A stretch of DNA of 64,000 bases from Gigaspora rosea (GCA_003550325.1 QKWP01000600.1:171248-235247); one strand, 5' to 3'. Counted from the first letter of the stretch, positions 33,351-46,162 are shown. A program made the numbers and translations. Notes: generated from the letters alone by a model not told the origin.

Positions 33351-36300
33351 GATAGAAATCCCTTTACTAGGAACAGACAACCCTCACAAACACCCAACCA
33401 AAATGCCTCTGACAACAATAACCTCCCCTCCCACTTTCCTTTAAACCTCCTCCAACCACTAAAAATAATCACCCATAATGTCCAAGGATTAGGGAATAAT
33501 CTTAAATTCCAACAATGGCTCAAATATTGTAACGATCAAAGAGCTCACATAATATCTATAACAGAGACCAAATGGCCAGAATCAACTACTTCTCTTGTTT
33601 CTCTTATCAACCTGCTATACAAAATATATACAGCAAACTGCGACAAAGAAACAGCTATTTCGAGAGAAGCCAGTATGAGAACAGCAATCGCATTACACCC
33701 CGAATTACAGCCCTTCATCTATAACATAAAGAAAGTCTCCGAAATGGCAGTCATAGTCGATTTTTAGCTCTCACAAAATACTAAGACAAGAATAATCTTA
33801 GTCTACCTACTCTTAACAGTCACCAAACACTCAAAAATAACTACAAAAACCATAACAAACTGGGTTTAAAAAGCGACCTCTCGACAACTCAATTTAATTG
33901 TACTCGGTGATTTCAATAATAACATCAACAATAAGAAACTCCCGGCAAATCACCACCTTATGAAATTACTAGAAAGTGGCCAAACCAGCTTACTCGACTT
34001 TCACGATATTGAAGAATACACATGGTCCAGACAAGATACAAACAGTCAAATTGACAATATCTGGACAAATTATACAATATTACTGAACTTCACCGCTCCC
34101 ATATTGAACAGGGCTGACGAAATAACCAATAGCGACCACAAGATCTTAACAACAGAATGGAACACCGGAATAAATCGCCCATTACAACGTCCAAAAAGAA
34201 GCAGCAGGAATATTTATTTATACGACAGGGTTACAGAAGACGCCTGGACAGATTTTGCTAATGAAATTAAAAGAAAACTCGACGAATCCAATTTACAACT
34301 ACAACAAATCACCGATAAAGCGCAACTTAATAAACATTGGAACACTTGGGACAATATACTAAGATCGACCGTAAACAAACATATCCCATATATTCACACA
34401 AAACCCCATAGCCACTCTTTTAAAGCTACCCAACTACATAAAGGTCTAACATTGATTAATAAAACGATATCAATAATAAAGACACCAAATACAACAACTT
34501 CATCCCCGGACACAATAACCATCTTAAACAACAATCTACAAACCATTCATAAACTTACAAACCTAGAAACATCTACCCTACAAGTATCTGACTTATATGC
34601 AACCAATATTAGCCTAACCTTACAACAACTCATGTCTATATGAACCATCCTGCATAAAGCCAGAAACATAGAAAATCAACAATAAAAGCGAGACACAATT
34701 AATTCATTTATAGAGAAACGATACAAGAACTTTACAGACAACACTATGAAGATGATCAATAACATACTTGGGAGACACACCAATAGTATAACATATGACA
34801 ATATTGTAACTCCAACTAAAGTAATTACGGAACCAGATCAAATCAAAGAAGCAACACTTCAATATTTCAAAACTGAACAAAATTCAACCCACTAAACGAA
34901 GCACTGTGGCAGGAGTGGAAACAGTTTTATGAACCAATCCCGAATATAAATAAAAATATATTCAATAATATCACCCAAAGCATAACATTACAAGAAGTAG
35001 TTGAAACAATAAGTAAAGCACCACTCAAAAAAGCAACCGGCCCCTCTACCATCTCCAACGAAATACTTAAAAAACTGCCATTTGTCGTACACAAATTACT
35101 AACGAAACTTTTCAATGCCTATCTACAACTAAAAACAACTCCCCAAAAATGGTGCGATAGCCTCGTCTGGCCCATATTAAAAAAACTGCAATACAACGGC
35201 GACCTTACTTCAACTCAACCCATAACGTTAATTGACCACACCAGGAAAATACTAACAAAGATACTAATAGAAAGACTCTCGAATATCTTACTAAAACTTG
35301 ATATATTAGCCACCTAAAATAATGTAGCCCTCCCCTTTTCATCAACCATGATCCCAATCCAACAATTAGGTCACATAATGAAAGATAGCCACACATACAA
35401 CCGCGAATTCTGGATCTTACTCCAGGACATGTTGAAAGCCTACGATACTGTACACATTCCTCTACTACGACACGCCCTCAACCGCTTCCATATCCCTTCT
35501 CAAATAACTGACCTCATAATCAATATATTCACCGACCGAAGTAATCAAGTCATAACAACAATTGAAAAAAACCAAAAAGTATACAATGGAAGATTGCATC
35601 GATCAAGAGGAAACGTTATCCCCTATTCTTTGGAGAATATACTACGATCCTCTCATATACCGAATTGCAACATATTCCAAAGGATACCAAATGACTATAT
35701 CAATCCCTTACAAAAATACTACAATTATACACAACACATCAGTCATAGCTTTTATGGATGACGCAGCATGGGTTGCATCCAAAAGATCAAAAATGGAAAA
35801 CATACTAAAGATCGCTACTTCCTTTTACGAAATGGCAAACATCAGAATTAACCCTAATAAATCTGTTTTAGCATATAATTCCCAAAATTTACATGACAAA
35901 CAAATCGTTTTCCAAAATCATACCATAAGCAATATAGATCAAAATGAACCCTTCCGCTACCTAGGAGCGTGGTTCACAAGAGGGAAAAGTAATACCAATA
36001 TTCATCGGAAAATTCTACACGAAGCTAAACTTGCAATTAAAAGACTTCGCATCACAAAGATCACAGTGAAACAAGCAATTTACATAATTAACTCTGTTAT
36101 AACGACAAGGATAGCGTACAGAATACAATCTACTTACCTACCACCGTCCAAAACTAAACAACTGGACTCACAACTAGCAACTGTAGTAAGACACAAAGCA
36201 CAACTTGCAAAAGAAGTACCCTCATCAACACTATATCACCTACATATATATGGACTAAATCAAACAACTCAACATATTAATATCCTAATAAAGATATTAA

Positions 36301-38390
36301 ATTCACTTTCATTTGACAAACAAACACTAAAAATCTGACTCCAACAACTCCAACTCGCAGCAAATACCAACGAATCCATCCTCAAACACAAACCATCATT
36401 TCCACTAAAAGAAGCATCAACAACTACTGCACATATGATACTACAACTCTACGACGAAGATATTCAACTTACAAGAAATAATAACAAATGGCCCATCCCT
36501 CGTCACGAATTGGAACCCCCATCAACACAATCCTCATACACTCAAAACATCAAAATATACTCAAACATTACCTCAACAAACATGACGCTACCTACATCGA
36601 ACAATTCACGAACTTCAATCACACCCAACTACTCGACTGGACCACTTTTTATCACAACATACAGAAAATTCCCTGCGGAAGGAAACCGCGATGGTTCGAA
36701 GAAATAACAGAATTTCAAATCCATCACTAACTAACACTTCATACACCTAACCCCTTTATATGGAAAAAATGGCAACCAACTGCACTCAAATAGATAATAA
36801 CACAAGATATGGAATTTGGCAGAATTTCAAGTATAAAGAACGAAACGGCAAAAATACGTCACTTTGTTCTAAATAAACAGAACAACCATTTTTTACCCTG
36901 CAAAAACTGCGACCTGACATCAACGATCACCAATACAACAAACTGCCATATACATAGGAATATCTCATCGACCTACAGCATCAAAGTTGATAACAACAGA
37001 AAATGGCACGGACAGATAACTGACTTCATAGGAGCAAACAAAATAAGACAACCGCTACCCAAAAAGACGTTTAATCAAGAATACATCCCAGGGAAACACT
37101 ATATAACAAAAAAGTACTGCACAGCCTTCACACAAATAAAACAATTTCTATAGGAATTATACTACAACAATCAAAACACAAACAAAGAAACCAACATTAA
37201 AATTCTTCTCCCACACAACACAAATCCAACGCATCATCACCCAACATGCACTATTACCTACGGCTCCCCGGCAAAAACTATTAATCTCAACAATATGACA
37301 TGGCCTCCCAACAGAAACTTATAATCACCACACTCATATTCATATAGACAATACTTCCAATAAAAGCAACAACTGTTATCACAACGAATACCACAAAAAT
37401 AAAAGATCTAATTCAACTCATATCAAAAACATCTAGTCATTTAAAAGAACACATCTTAAAGAGAAACCTACTATACCACAATCTAAGCCTTTACTCAATT
37501 TACGAACTAAAGAACATCAGACACAAATGCATTGTAGACGAACATTTATCTATATCAATAGAACCCACAATAACATTAACAACTGAATTTCAACCATTAA
37601 AATTCCTAACAAATTCCTTTTCTATACAATACCACCAACTGGACCAACCATTTATACCATGACTACTTATAAAAACCACGTACAAAGCAAAATCAATAAA
37701 CCGATGGTTATCCCAATAAGAATACACCAATGGCACAAAACGAACAACATAAATTGGAAACTTATATACAACAGCTTCAACATACATAGTAGACCCCTAG
37801 CAAGATCAACTAATCCTAAAGAAGAAAGAATAAAAGCCTTCAAAGTGAAAACATTAACTCATGAACTACTCATCTTACAAACACTCCACAACAGAAACCC
37901 AGACATATATTCAAACTATGGATGTTCGCTATGTCTCCAATCAATAGATAATACAACCCATTGGCTTACTTGTTCTAAAAATACAACCATACTCGAAAAT
38001 ATATTACATACAGTTCTAATAAAAATCTTAACTAAAGAAGACGTTCCCTTCCAACACAAAGAAAACTACATACAAAACTTTATAAAAACATATATTACTA
38101 ACAATATTCTATTAGTAGCAATAACCGTATCCACATTATTCCCTACAGCTAATCAAACCAAATCCATACACATTACACCACATTTCCACCACACCATTAT
38201 CAAGAAAATATACAAGAAAATCTGGACCAAAAATCGAACAGAAATCAACAAACTTACCCCAACAACTACCATTCCCAACAACTCCACTCTAGAAACAAGA
38301 CTACACCCCACTACCGAAGCACTAAATTTCAATAACTGGACACAACTGTTTATTTACAATAATGTATCACCTAACTTAATTAATACATAA
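33336..38390 (+). pseudogene. LINE ORF2: APE endonuclease, reverse transcriptase, CCHC knuckle
   Basis: ATG at 33336, inside the ORF1 end. Endonuclease ~33460-34160 with THNVQGL, SITETKW, VLGDFN, WSRQDTNSQIDNIW and SDHKIL, all hallmarks of APE-type LINE endonucleases. Reverse transcriptase ~34900-36050 with LLQDMLKAYDTV, SPILWRIYYDPL and the catalytic FMDDAAW (~35750-35770), then RYLGAWF. C-terminal CSLC...THWLTC knuckle at ~37923-37977 and a stop at 38390. Damage: stops at 33765 (TAG), 33867 (TAA after WV), 34641 (TGA), 35315 (TAA), 36336 (TGA), 37153 (TAG), and frameshifts near 34883, 35590 and 36490. 37160-37640 is too decayed to read. Its function when intact is target-primed reverse transcription; this copy cannot make it. 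Confidence 0.88.
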
Positions 38391-38551
38391 TCCGGAGGTC
38401 TTTGACTGATCTGGTAAAGATTAGATCTAAAGTAAATTAGCTTTATCCTCCCTTCCCTTATATGAAATGTATCATTACAAAATTTTATTTTTTTATAATT
38501 TCATTAATAAACGGAACAGAGGAAAGATCTCTCTTTTAAAAAAAAAAAAAT
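38391..38551 (+). other. LINE 3' untranslated region and A-tail
   Basis: Follows the ORF2 stop. Ends TCTCTCTTTT then A13, beyond which non-LINE sequence starts. Confidence 0.75.
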
Positions 38552-38554
38552 TTT

Positions 38555-39180
38555 TTTAACCTGAAATATTGATGACAGAAAGAACAGAGGTACTTGTTAA
38601 TAGATTTGTTAATAGTAGGACTATACTAATCGAAAGTAAAACATTGAAGATTCATTTCTGGAGAAATAAGTTTTTCCGCCATCAATGTAGATAGCAAAAA
38701 GTTATACGTTGTATTGTCAGATGTATTTATGCTTGCTACACAAATGCTGTATGACTTTTGCTAAACCAAAATTGGAAGGGAAAAAACTGATTAGGAAGAA
38801 GTTGAAGAATCCTGCTGCGAAAAGGTCTACAACAACTTGTATCATTACATTTAACAACCTGAGTAATATAGCGACAAGTCATAGTATGCCTTTCTATTCA
38901 AGCAACAGATTTTTCATTTAATCTTGATTGATAGTGTTTTTCAGGATCTATGTATTTAACTAAAACTAGATAACTATCAATAACTGTATTTTCCTACACA
39001 AAAGCCAAAATCTCTCCTGCTACTTTAAAATTACGTTTTTCTAGTTCGTCAATAGCTGTTTTTAGTTGATCATTTAAATGTGGCCCAAAAGTATCATAAG
39101 GAAGTATTATCCCAGCTAAATTGTAACTCAAAGGCGCTATTCATCTCCCAATAGGATTAGACACACCTTAATGCGGTGTG
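38555..39180 (-). pseudogene. Broken large gene, C-terminal segment
   Basis: Minus reading from 39175: VSNPIGR-TGA-IAPLSYNLAG, PYDTFGPHLNDQLKTAIDEL, FKVAGEILAFV-TAG-ENTVID, VKYIDPEKHY, SVA-TGA-IERHTMTCRYI, VVKCNDTSCCRPFRSRIL, then a cysteine pair YLCSFCHQYF near 38575-38600. I recognise this as a conserved, transposon-like eukaryotic family (motif VERRMAPLS...AG...LPH) without a name I can vouch for. Stops lie where the family has Trp. The position corresponding to Glu in VERRM is Gly here (GGG). The segment ends against the LINE. Confidence 0.6.
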
Positions 39181-40339
39181 AAACATACTGCTATATAATT
39201 GTTTCAAGATCATATTTTATTTTTTTTCCGTTTTTTAACCAAGATCTTGCTCTTTTTCATTTATTAAGTTGATAATTTATTACATACAGAAGAGAAGTTA
39301 AAATAATATATTACAACTCTACAAGAAAAAGATGACTCAGGCTTCATGATGGCCTTCCGCTACCAACAATCTTTACCCGAGGCCCAATTGTTAGCTGAAC
39401 AGAGTTATTTTATAATATTCTGTCAGACTTTATAATAAAAATTGTTAACATCGATAACTCTGTCTCGACTAACCGGCCCAGATCACAGTATGTTAAACGA
39501 AAAGCAGTCATATGGGGTGTTATCTATTAAAACAGCCCTTTTTTGCAATTTTTTGAAAAATGAGTTTTCATTAGATTTATATAAAATTTGACATTACCAA
39601 TATTTTTCAATTATAAATGAAGGTCGATTTGAATAATAAAAAATCAAGATAATTGTAAAAAAAAAATTACATGAGTCCGCGTAAGGCCAATACATCACGA
39701 GATTATCCGATAGTCACCTGCTATATTTAACCAATCAAAATCGTGAAATTTAATTAATCCCGGATCAGTCTGAAAATCAAAACAAATGATTAAACTCAAT
39801 TATCTCAAAATAAACTATATGCAAAAAAGGGCTGTTTTAATTGATAACACCCCATATAGTCTGAACTGCTTGATATAGAACTTCTAGAATCTTCTTCCAG
39901 TAGTTTCTCCTTAAGTCTCGCACGTCTATGACGATTGTATCCAATACAGTAGATGGTTTTCCTTTTTGGGAGCAGTAAACACTGCAGATTTTTTGAAGGG
40001 GGTACGCCAAATCGCCCACTTTTTGAAAATTCTTGACAAACTAGCGACACCAAAAATTTTACTTGTAACTATAGTAGAGACTATAGTTCTTCCCATATAG
40101 TCCAATATTCATCAGAGAGCCGCCAAAGACTTTTCAATATGTGGTGAGTGATAAACTCTAAGCTTGTTAGCAGGTAGTTTATGAACTTTATCTCTAAACG
40201 ACAAGTGCCGGTTTTGTGATGAGTGACAAACTCTAAGGCTGTTAGCAAATACTCAGTTAACTGTATTCCTAAATAACGGCTGCTGGTTGCATGTTTCTTT
40301 GGTTTTTTTATTGTTTCTTTGAGACTATTCTTCTGAAGT
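39181..40339. mobile_element. Composite insertion inside the broken gene
   Basis: Separates EEIF (40370) from VSNPIGR (39175) of the same protein. It contains a coding relic on the plus strand (39325-39440, GFMMAFRYQQSLPEAQLLAE), one on the minus strand (40020-39840, VGDLAYPLQKICSVYCSQKG, then VLDTIVIDVRDLRRNYWKKI), a two-copy ~63-bp tandem repeat (GAGTGAYAAACTCTAAGSYT, 40143-40280), and the 340-bp MITE. Products not recognised. Confidence 0.5.
39514..39853 (+). mobile_element. 340-bp MITE, GGGGTGTY ends, ATAT target duplication, copy 1
   Basis: Ends GGGGTGTTATCTATTAAAAC and its inverse, flanked by ATAT at 39510-39513 and 39854-39857. Same length and sequence family, opposite orientation, as 52692-53031. 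Confidence 0.85.
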
Positions 40340-40575
40340 GTTAGTTTAGCATTTTTGTTGGTACAAGTGATTGGCGGATAGAGTTACGGAAGATCTCTTC
40401 AAGATCATATTTTATAAAATGCTTAATCATCACTTGGATTGTCTTTTTATAGCACGGATTCTTATCAGGACCACTATCAGTTAGCATTAAAACAATAGGT
40501 TTAGACAAACTATCTTCCGTTGTAGTAAAATTATGCAATCTCTTATCAGATATTGTCACAGATCATAATTTAAGG
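40340..40575 (-). pseudogene. Broken large gene, segment with DSGPDKNP motif
   Basis: Minus reading VTISDKRLHNFTTTEDSLSK, PIVLMLTDSGPDKNPCYKKT, IQVMIKHFIKYDLEEIF. In intact members as I remember the family this is D-G-G-P-D-E-N-P-R. An Asp-rich G-P-D-x-N motif followed at a distance by N-P-V-E is suggestive of a DDE-type nuclease fold, but that is inference. Confidence 0.6.
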
Positions 40576-41440
40576 GTAGACTGTAAACACTGATTAAAAA
40601 TCACATAGTTGTTGTGGCTAATTTGTGTATAGTTACACAATGATCATCTGACAAAACATTCAAAACATTGTTATATTCTAGAATAGTATCAACGATCCCA
40701 TGATTTTAAAATTCATTTTTATTGGCTAAAAATGATTAATAATTTATATACGAGTTCAATATTGTTCTATATTGTTCTAGCGTGTGTTCTAGAATATTTA
40801 TTAATTTCTAGAACTATAAAGTTTCACCCACAAATTATATAGTTTTACCTGCAAACTTTGTAGCTTCAAAATTTAGAATTGTTTCTTTAAAAACTTACTT
40901 CTAATTTTTGCAATGAAATTTACGGGTTTTAATGTTTGTATTTATCTGGTTTTGATTGAATTTCGATAAAATAAAAAAACATTTGCTTTTATTGTTTTTT
41001 TGTACTCTGTTAATTTTATATAGCCAAAAGGGTCTACCATTTGCATATATATAATTTAATTATAGTAATACGGTTACCCTTAAAATGAAATCTACATTCT
41101 ATACTTAACCTGCTAGCCTTCTAAAACCCATTAATATTTGTTTATTATAATTTTTTTTAAAACTAACCCTAATCCTAAACCCTAACCCTAAAAAATATAC
41201 CCCAAAAAATTGTTTTCAAGATTTTATACTATCATTTTATTTTAATTTGGATTTCATTATGATCTGTCACAATATATATAAATAATATAAATATGTACCG
41301 GTATGGACGTGTTCGTATATACGTACATCAACAATCATTTAGACCGAGTTACAATTTACTATCAGTTAAATAAACTTGGTGAGTTGACTGTCAATGAGCA
41401 AAGCCAATAAAAGTAAAGATGGGCAATACAATACACTGTT
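40576..41440. other. Gene-free stretch within the broken gene
   Basis: AT-rich; probably intron plus insertions. Includes the telomere-like words at 41163-41197. No coding segment of the host gene identified. Confidence 0.45.
41160..41198 (+). repeat. Interstitial telomere-like CCCTAA words
   Basis: AACCCTAATCCTAAACCCTA then ACCCTAA. Others at 8297, 17172 and 19805 in short form. Too short to mark a chromosome end. Confidence 0.6.
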
Positions 41441-41444
41441 AAAA

Positions 41445-41592
41445 TTTAAAAATTCGCTATGTTGAATGGCATGATTCAAATGCCACTCAAACTGCTATTC
41501 GAACTGTCATTATATGATTTCACAAACCTGATAGTATTAACGAATAGCAGCTTGAGTGGTATTCGAATCATGCCACTCAATATGGCGAATTT
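41445..41592. mobile_element. 148-bp foldback MITE
   Basis: Arms AATTCGCTATGTTGAATGGC / GCCACTCAATATGGCGAATT and TGCCACTCAAACTGCTATTC / GAATAGCAGCTTGAGTGGTA, about 55 bp each, with a ~35-bp loop. Confidence 0.75.
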
Positions 41593-41857
41593 TACTAGTA
41601 ATAATTTATGTAAACAATAGAAATCTTGCTTATTGGTGAATGAATCATGATTCACAAGTACAATTTAAAATTCTGCTGATTAAAGATTTTTTTTATTACT
41701 TACTATATTCGTAAAAAATTGATAAGTAAAATGATATATATATAGTAAGTAATACAGTACGTAGTATATAAAAAATTGCCCATCCCTAGATAATACAAAT
41801 TCCAATTTATATTTTTTTTAAATTATTTTTCCATACTATCTTATCCATTTACTTACC

Positions 41858-42146
41858 ACTTTGTATTTCTAATATCACATAGACAAACGGAATTAGCTTG
41901 TGCTTTTTAGTGATGATCCAATCATGGTCTAGAAGTTCCATTTTATATTCTACTCTCATTAGGATTGGTGCTTGCTTGTTTGATGCGGCCAAACCAAAAG
42001 GTATCCTTGTCTTGTCATCTTGGAAGATAGTTAAAATGCTTTAAGGTCCTAATAATGATACCATTTCTTTAATGTTTCCAACTAGAGAAGCACAGAAATG
42101 TGTATCCTCATGCATTTTTCTTGCAGTGTTTTGTGATCTTAGAAGT
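41858..42146 (-). pseudogene. Broken large gene, segment ARKMHEDTHF...EIQSG
   Basis: Minus reading KLLRSQNTARKMHEDTHFCA, SLVGNIKEMVSLLGP-TAA-SI, DDKTRIPFGLAASNKQAPIL, VEYKMELLDHDWIITKKHKL, IPFVYVILEIQSG, then a consensus donor GTAAGT at ~41858. One stop, at a position where the family has Gln. It joins in frame with 42506 when the TTAA MITE is removed. Confidence 0.7.
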
Positions 42147-42505
42147 TTAAGGATATAGTATAATACAATATAAATATAATGGCAAATTATTTGTTGTACA
42201 TACAAAAATTGTCAGTTTATATAAACAAGTTATAATAATTTTAAAAATTAAATTAAATTAATCAAAAACAATTTAAAAAATTGATTTTTAATTTTTTGTA
42301 AATATAAGCAAGAATATTTTGATATATTTTTCAATTTTTCAATACTATAAAATTTGCAAGGAGTTGTTAATGTTTACGAGGAGATCTACAGAAATAATGA
42401 ATTCATATTGGTTAGAATCGATGTAAATTATATGATATCATATGATTTGCATGATTTGCAATGTGATTACTATTAAAAATAATCTACGTTACACTCTACC
42501 CTTAA
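42147..42505. mobile_element. piggyBac-type MITE (TTAA target), copy 3
   Basis: TTAA at 42147-42150 and 42502-42505; right end GTTACACTCTACCC, left end GGATATAGTATAATA (degenerate). Interior GGTTAGAATCGATGT and GATTACTATTAAAA match copy 2. Removing the element plus one TTAA restores an uninterrupted frame (KTVPVKLLRSQNTARKM) across the insertion point, a clean empty site. Confidence 0.88.
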
Positions 42506-42960
42506 CAGGTACAGTTTTGACATGCTGCTTTTCTTCTTCAGTATTAAACCGTTTTGGGAGGAGTCTAAGGTATGTAGCCAAATGTGATATCTTGTAAATT
42601 ATTTGTTCCAATGCAGCATAAAGTTGATCCAAAGTCTTGACAGACCGTATTATTTCCGAACATCTTTATTCATCTGCCTGTCCATCTAAAGAAACAAGAC
42701 ATAAAATAGTTTCTAGCAAACCAATTGTGCTTCTTCTAAACATGGATGACCAACTGGCTTAATAAGTTGCGTGTTAATGCCTGCTGCCTTCAATTGATCT
42801 TTAACTTGCTGAAGTTTTTGCCTTTTTTGGTCCCTATAGTTTTGCTGAATATTCTTTTGACTTTCAAGTTTTGATAGAGATTTCGATGATACTAAAATTT
42901 TATTTTGAACTACTTTTTTTCTATCACTTTTAGCATCTGTTATCAAACCTAGGAATAGTA
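42506..42960 (-). pseudogene. Broken large gene, segment LITDAKSDRKK...HVKTVPV
   Basis: Exon starts after acceptor TATTCCTAG (~42951) and reads LITDAKSDRKKVVQNKI, QKLQQVKDQLKAAGINTQLI, KPVGHPCLEEAQL; one frameshift at ~42720; then GLLETILCLVSLDGQADE-TAA, SEIIRSVKTLDQLYAALEQI, SHLATYLRLLPKRF. The coiled-coil-like N-terminal part fits a linker region before the conserved domain. Confidence 0.65.
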
Positions 42961-43751
42961 AAAAAAAAAGGTTTAAAATTTTTTCACCGATTTAAAAGAT
43001 GATACCGAAGCAGCCCCAAGAAGTTTAGGTGTGTTACTGCAGCAGCATTTAGTGACTTGAGTGGAAAGTTTAGATGTAAGATGAATAATATTTTGTTAAT
43101 AAAATGAATTTTTCAGTATAATAATTTATATAGCCCTAAAAAATCACTTTTTTAGTGAGAATTACAAATGTTAGATACTGTAGTAGTGCACACCTGAACT
43201 TAATGAGAACAGCTATAGTATCGTCGATTTTTAAAACAGGCGATGATTAATTTTGGAATAGTAAATTTGGCTTAAGTGCAGAGGTGCCAAATAATTGATT
43301 ATAATTAAATTATACTATAATCATTAAGATCAGCAATTGAAAAATTAAATGCAAAGATTTGGCAAATTTTTGCATTCATTGTTTATTATATACAATGAGG
43401 TTATTTATTTAAAATAGTAAATATATTGTGCCCACAATTAGTGATGGGACTACGGGCTTGAAATTATAGCGTTTTGCAAAAAAAGTGTGGCCCTGTGATT
43501 TTACAGTAATTATGGCAGAAAAATTTCTGAAATTTTAAAATCGAAATTCTTCAAGAATTGAAAAATCTACTAGAATCATCGACATCAAAAACTGCAGAGG
43601 TCACACATTATTGCAATATCATATGCCATAATAATTTAATTCTTAATAAATTATTAAATGTAACAATTAAGTATCACATATTTCTAACTCCTGTAGTCCT
43701 ACAATCAATTATTCGCTAATTGTATAAAAAAAATTTTTTTAACGTATAAAA
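42961..43751 (-). other. Probable intron of the broken gene, AT-rich
   Basis: Donor G|GTAAAA at ~43752 after MIKNG and acceptor CCTAG at ~42951 keep phase. Contents not recognised; long for this genome, so it may contain further decayed inserts. Confidence 0.5.
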
Positions 43752-43778
43752 AAAATTTTTACCATTCTTAATCATACC

Positions 43779-46154
43779 AGGACCCCGGACATCTCTGATA
43801 TATGTCATATTTTTTTTAGCAAATTGATTCAAATTTGATCTAAGGTCCAAATTTAAATTTTAGCAAATTGAAGTTAATTTTAAAAAGGGTCATAATTGAA
43901 TATTTTGGCGAATTACTAAGATTTTATGCTATATTTTATTTTTAGCAATTTTACCTACATTTATTGTAACAAGTTGTACTATAATGATCGATCCGGATAT
44001 AACAAGTTGTTAATGGCTATATAGAGTAAAGTGATAATCAATTATAATTAAAAATAAATAAAAGTAGTTGTAGCATATAATCAGACATTAGTATTAATAG
44101 CAACTTGGTACTTACCCTGCATATGTATTATGATCATTGTATATTAATAAACAAATAATTATGTAATGCATAGAGATGCGAATTAGTTAGTAATTCACAT
44201 AAAAATGTTGTTAATATTATCTCTATAAGTTCTTGATCAAATTTAATAAATTTTTTTTATTTGAATTCTATGGATTTGTACAATTAAAATAAAAAAAATT
44301 TCATTAAATTTGGTCAAGAACTCATAAAGATATCTTTGATGAAAGTTCTTGAAAACAATTTCAATGCAGCTTCTTTGCAATTTGTTTTTTTGCTTTTTTA
44401 AAATAACCCACTGTTCGGCGATGATTTACAAAAAATTTTACTATGCTAACTAAAAAAAAATTTATAACAAGACTTATAGAGCATATCATGGACTAATAGA
44501 ATCTCGAATTTCATGAAAAATATTGAAAACTTATAAAGATATTAACGTTTTTGTAAATTTGAACGCATATGTTTTCGCAAGTTTTTCTCTAAACTTCAGA
44601 TGATGAAACATACAAAATACGATTAAATAAGTTGATAGAATAGATATTCAAGAGTCTTCGGTTAAAATTTTATCAAAAACGGATTAATATTGATGAAGTT
44701 TTAATGATTTTTTCAATTTGCTTCCAGATTCAGGATTTTCTAAAATTTTCAATTTTGATCAAAACAGAAAAATCACCATCACAGGCTAGATTTTCACAAG
44801 TTCAAATGAAACAAGTTACTGGGCACTAATAAAATCAATAGAGAATAGGATAAAATTTTGCTTTCTAAAATTTTAAGTTATTTGGTTAAATATTCATTCT
44901 ATAATAGCTTTTTTTCATTTGGCACAGCTTCTTTTAAAGAAGCTGCGCCAAATAAAAAAAAGCTATTATAGAATGAATATTTAACCAAATAACTTAAAAT
45001 TTTAGAAAGCAAAATTTTATCCTATTCTCTATTGATTTTATTAGTGCCCAGTAACTTGTTTCATTTGAACTTGTGAAAATCTAGCCTGTGATGGTGATTT
45101 TTCTGTTTTGATCAAAATTGAAAATTTTAGAAAATCCTGAATCTGGAAGCAAATTGAAAAAATCATCAAAACTTCATCAATATTAATCCGTTCTTGATAA
45201 AATTTTAACCGAAGACTCTTGAATATCTATTCTATCAACTTATTTAATCGTATTTTGTATGTTTCATCATCTGAAGTTTAGAGAAAAACTTGCGAAAACA
45301 TATGCGTTCAAATTTACAAAAACATTAATATCTTTATAAGTTTTCAATATTTTTTCATTAAATTTGAGATTCTATTAGTCCATGATATGCCCTATAAGTC
45401 TTGTTATAATTTTTTTTTAGTTAGCATAGTAAAATTTCTTGTAAATCATTGCCAAACAGTGGGTTATTTTGAAAAAGCAAAAAAACAAATTGCAAAGAAG
45501 CTGCGTTGAAATTGTTTACAAGAACTTTCATCAAAGATATCTTTATGAGTTCTTGACCAAATTTGATGAAATTTTTTTTTATTTTAATTGTACAAATCCA
45601 TAGAATTCAAATAAAAAAATTTTTATTAAATTTGATCAAATACTTATAGAGATAATATTAATAAAAGTTTTTAAAAATTAAAATATTTAAATAACAAAAT
45701 TGAATAGCAATTCCTTAATTTTATTAATAAAATAATATTATACCCAAAATTTTATTAAATGATTATAATATTTTGCTCTAATAAAACTTATTTAGCACAT
45801 AAAATACATTATGCAAGTATATTTACTTTTATATTTTTTGAAAATTTAAGAGAAGATGCTTAATTTTTGATTTTTTGATCAAAAATCCAAAATTAAGCAT
45901 CTCTTCTTAAATTTTCAAGAAATATAAAAGTAAATATGCCAGTAAAATGTATTTTTATATGCTGCACAAATTTTTTTAGAGCACTTGAACCTAAGAGCAC
46001 TATCTAAATGTAATAATTTAGTTTTTAGCAAATTACTATAAAAACTTCATGTAATAATTGAATTTTTAGCAAATTTACTTGATTTTAGAGGTAGCAAAAA
46101 CCTTAAAATTTGTGCAGATCAGTTATGACCTATATGAGAGATGTCCGGGGTCCT
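43779..46154. mobile_element. 2,376-bp hAT-type element with giant internal palindrome
   Basis: Ends AGGACCCCGGACATCTCT and inverse AGAGATGTCCGGGGTCCT, flanked by identical ATCATACC at 43771-43778 and 46155-46162. Removing it with one flank restores the host exon (NLEDKGMIKNG, minus strand). It shares ends with the 307-bp MITE at 24110. No transposase: nearly two-thirds of it is the inverted repeat at 44215-45668. A second, ~70-bp-armed inverted repeat sits at ~45810-45965 (AATTAAGCATC centre). Confidence 0.92.
44215..45668. repeat. Inverted repeat with ~720-bp arms and a short spacer
   Basis: The left arm ends AGCTATTATAGAA near 44910 and the right arm begins after the GGCACAGCTTC...GAAGCTGCGCC centre (~44920-44962). 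Arms run back to AATATTATCTCTATAAGTTC (left, ~44213) and GAACTTATAG-type sequence (right, ~45640) with only scattered mismatches. A transcript through this would fold into a very long double-stranded RNA hairpin. Confidence 0.92.
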
Positions 46155-46162
46155 ATCATACC

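Larger units (their letters stand above)
31214..38551 (+). mobile_element. Non-LTR (LINE) retrotransposon, decayed, ~7.3 kb
   Basis: Two overlapping ORFs (ORF1 ending 33350, ORF2 ATG 33336), APE endonuclease, reverse transcriptase, terminal CCHC knuckle, and a 3' tail ending in A13 at 38539-38551. C- and A-rich sense strand contrasts with the flanks. Clade not certain; L1/Tx1-like by APE-RT-CCHC order. It sits against the C-terminal end of the broken gene at 38555-46960, so it was probably inserted there. Confidence 0.9.

Noticed and set aside
41160..41198. Telomere or chromosome end
   Set aside because: Only a few CCCTAA words, flanked by ordinary sequence; similar short words occur at 8297, 17172 and 19805.
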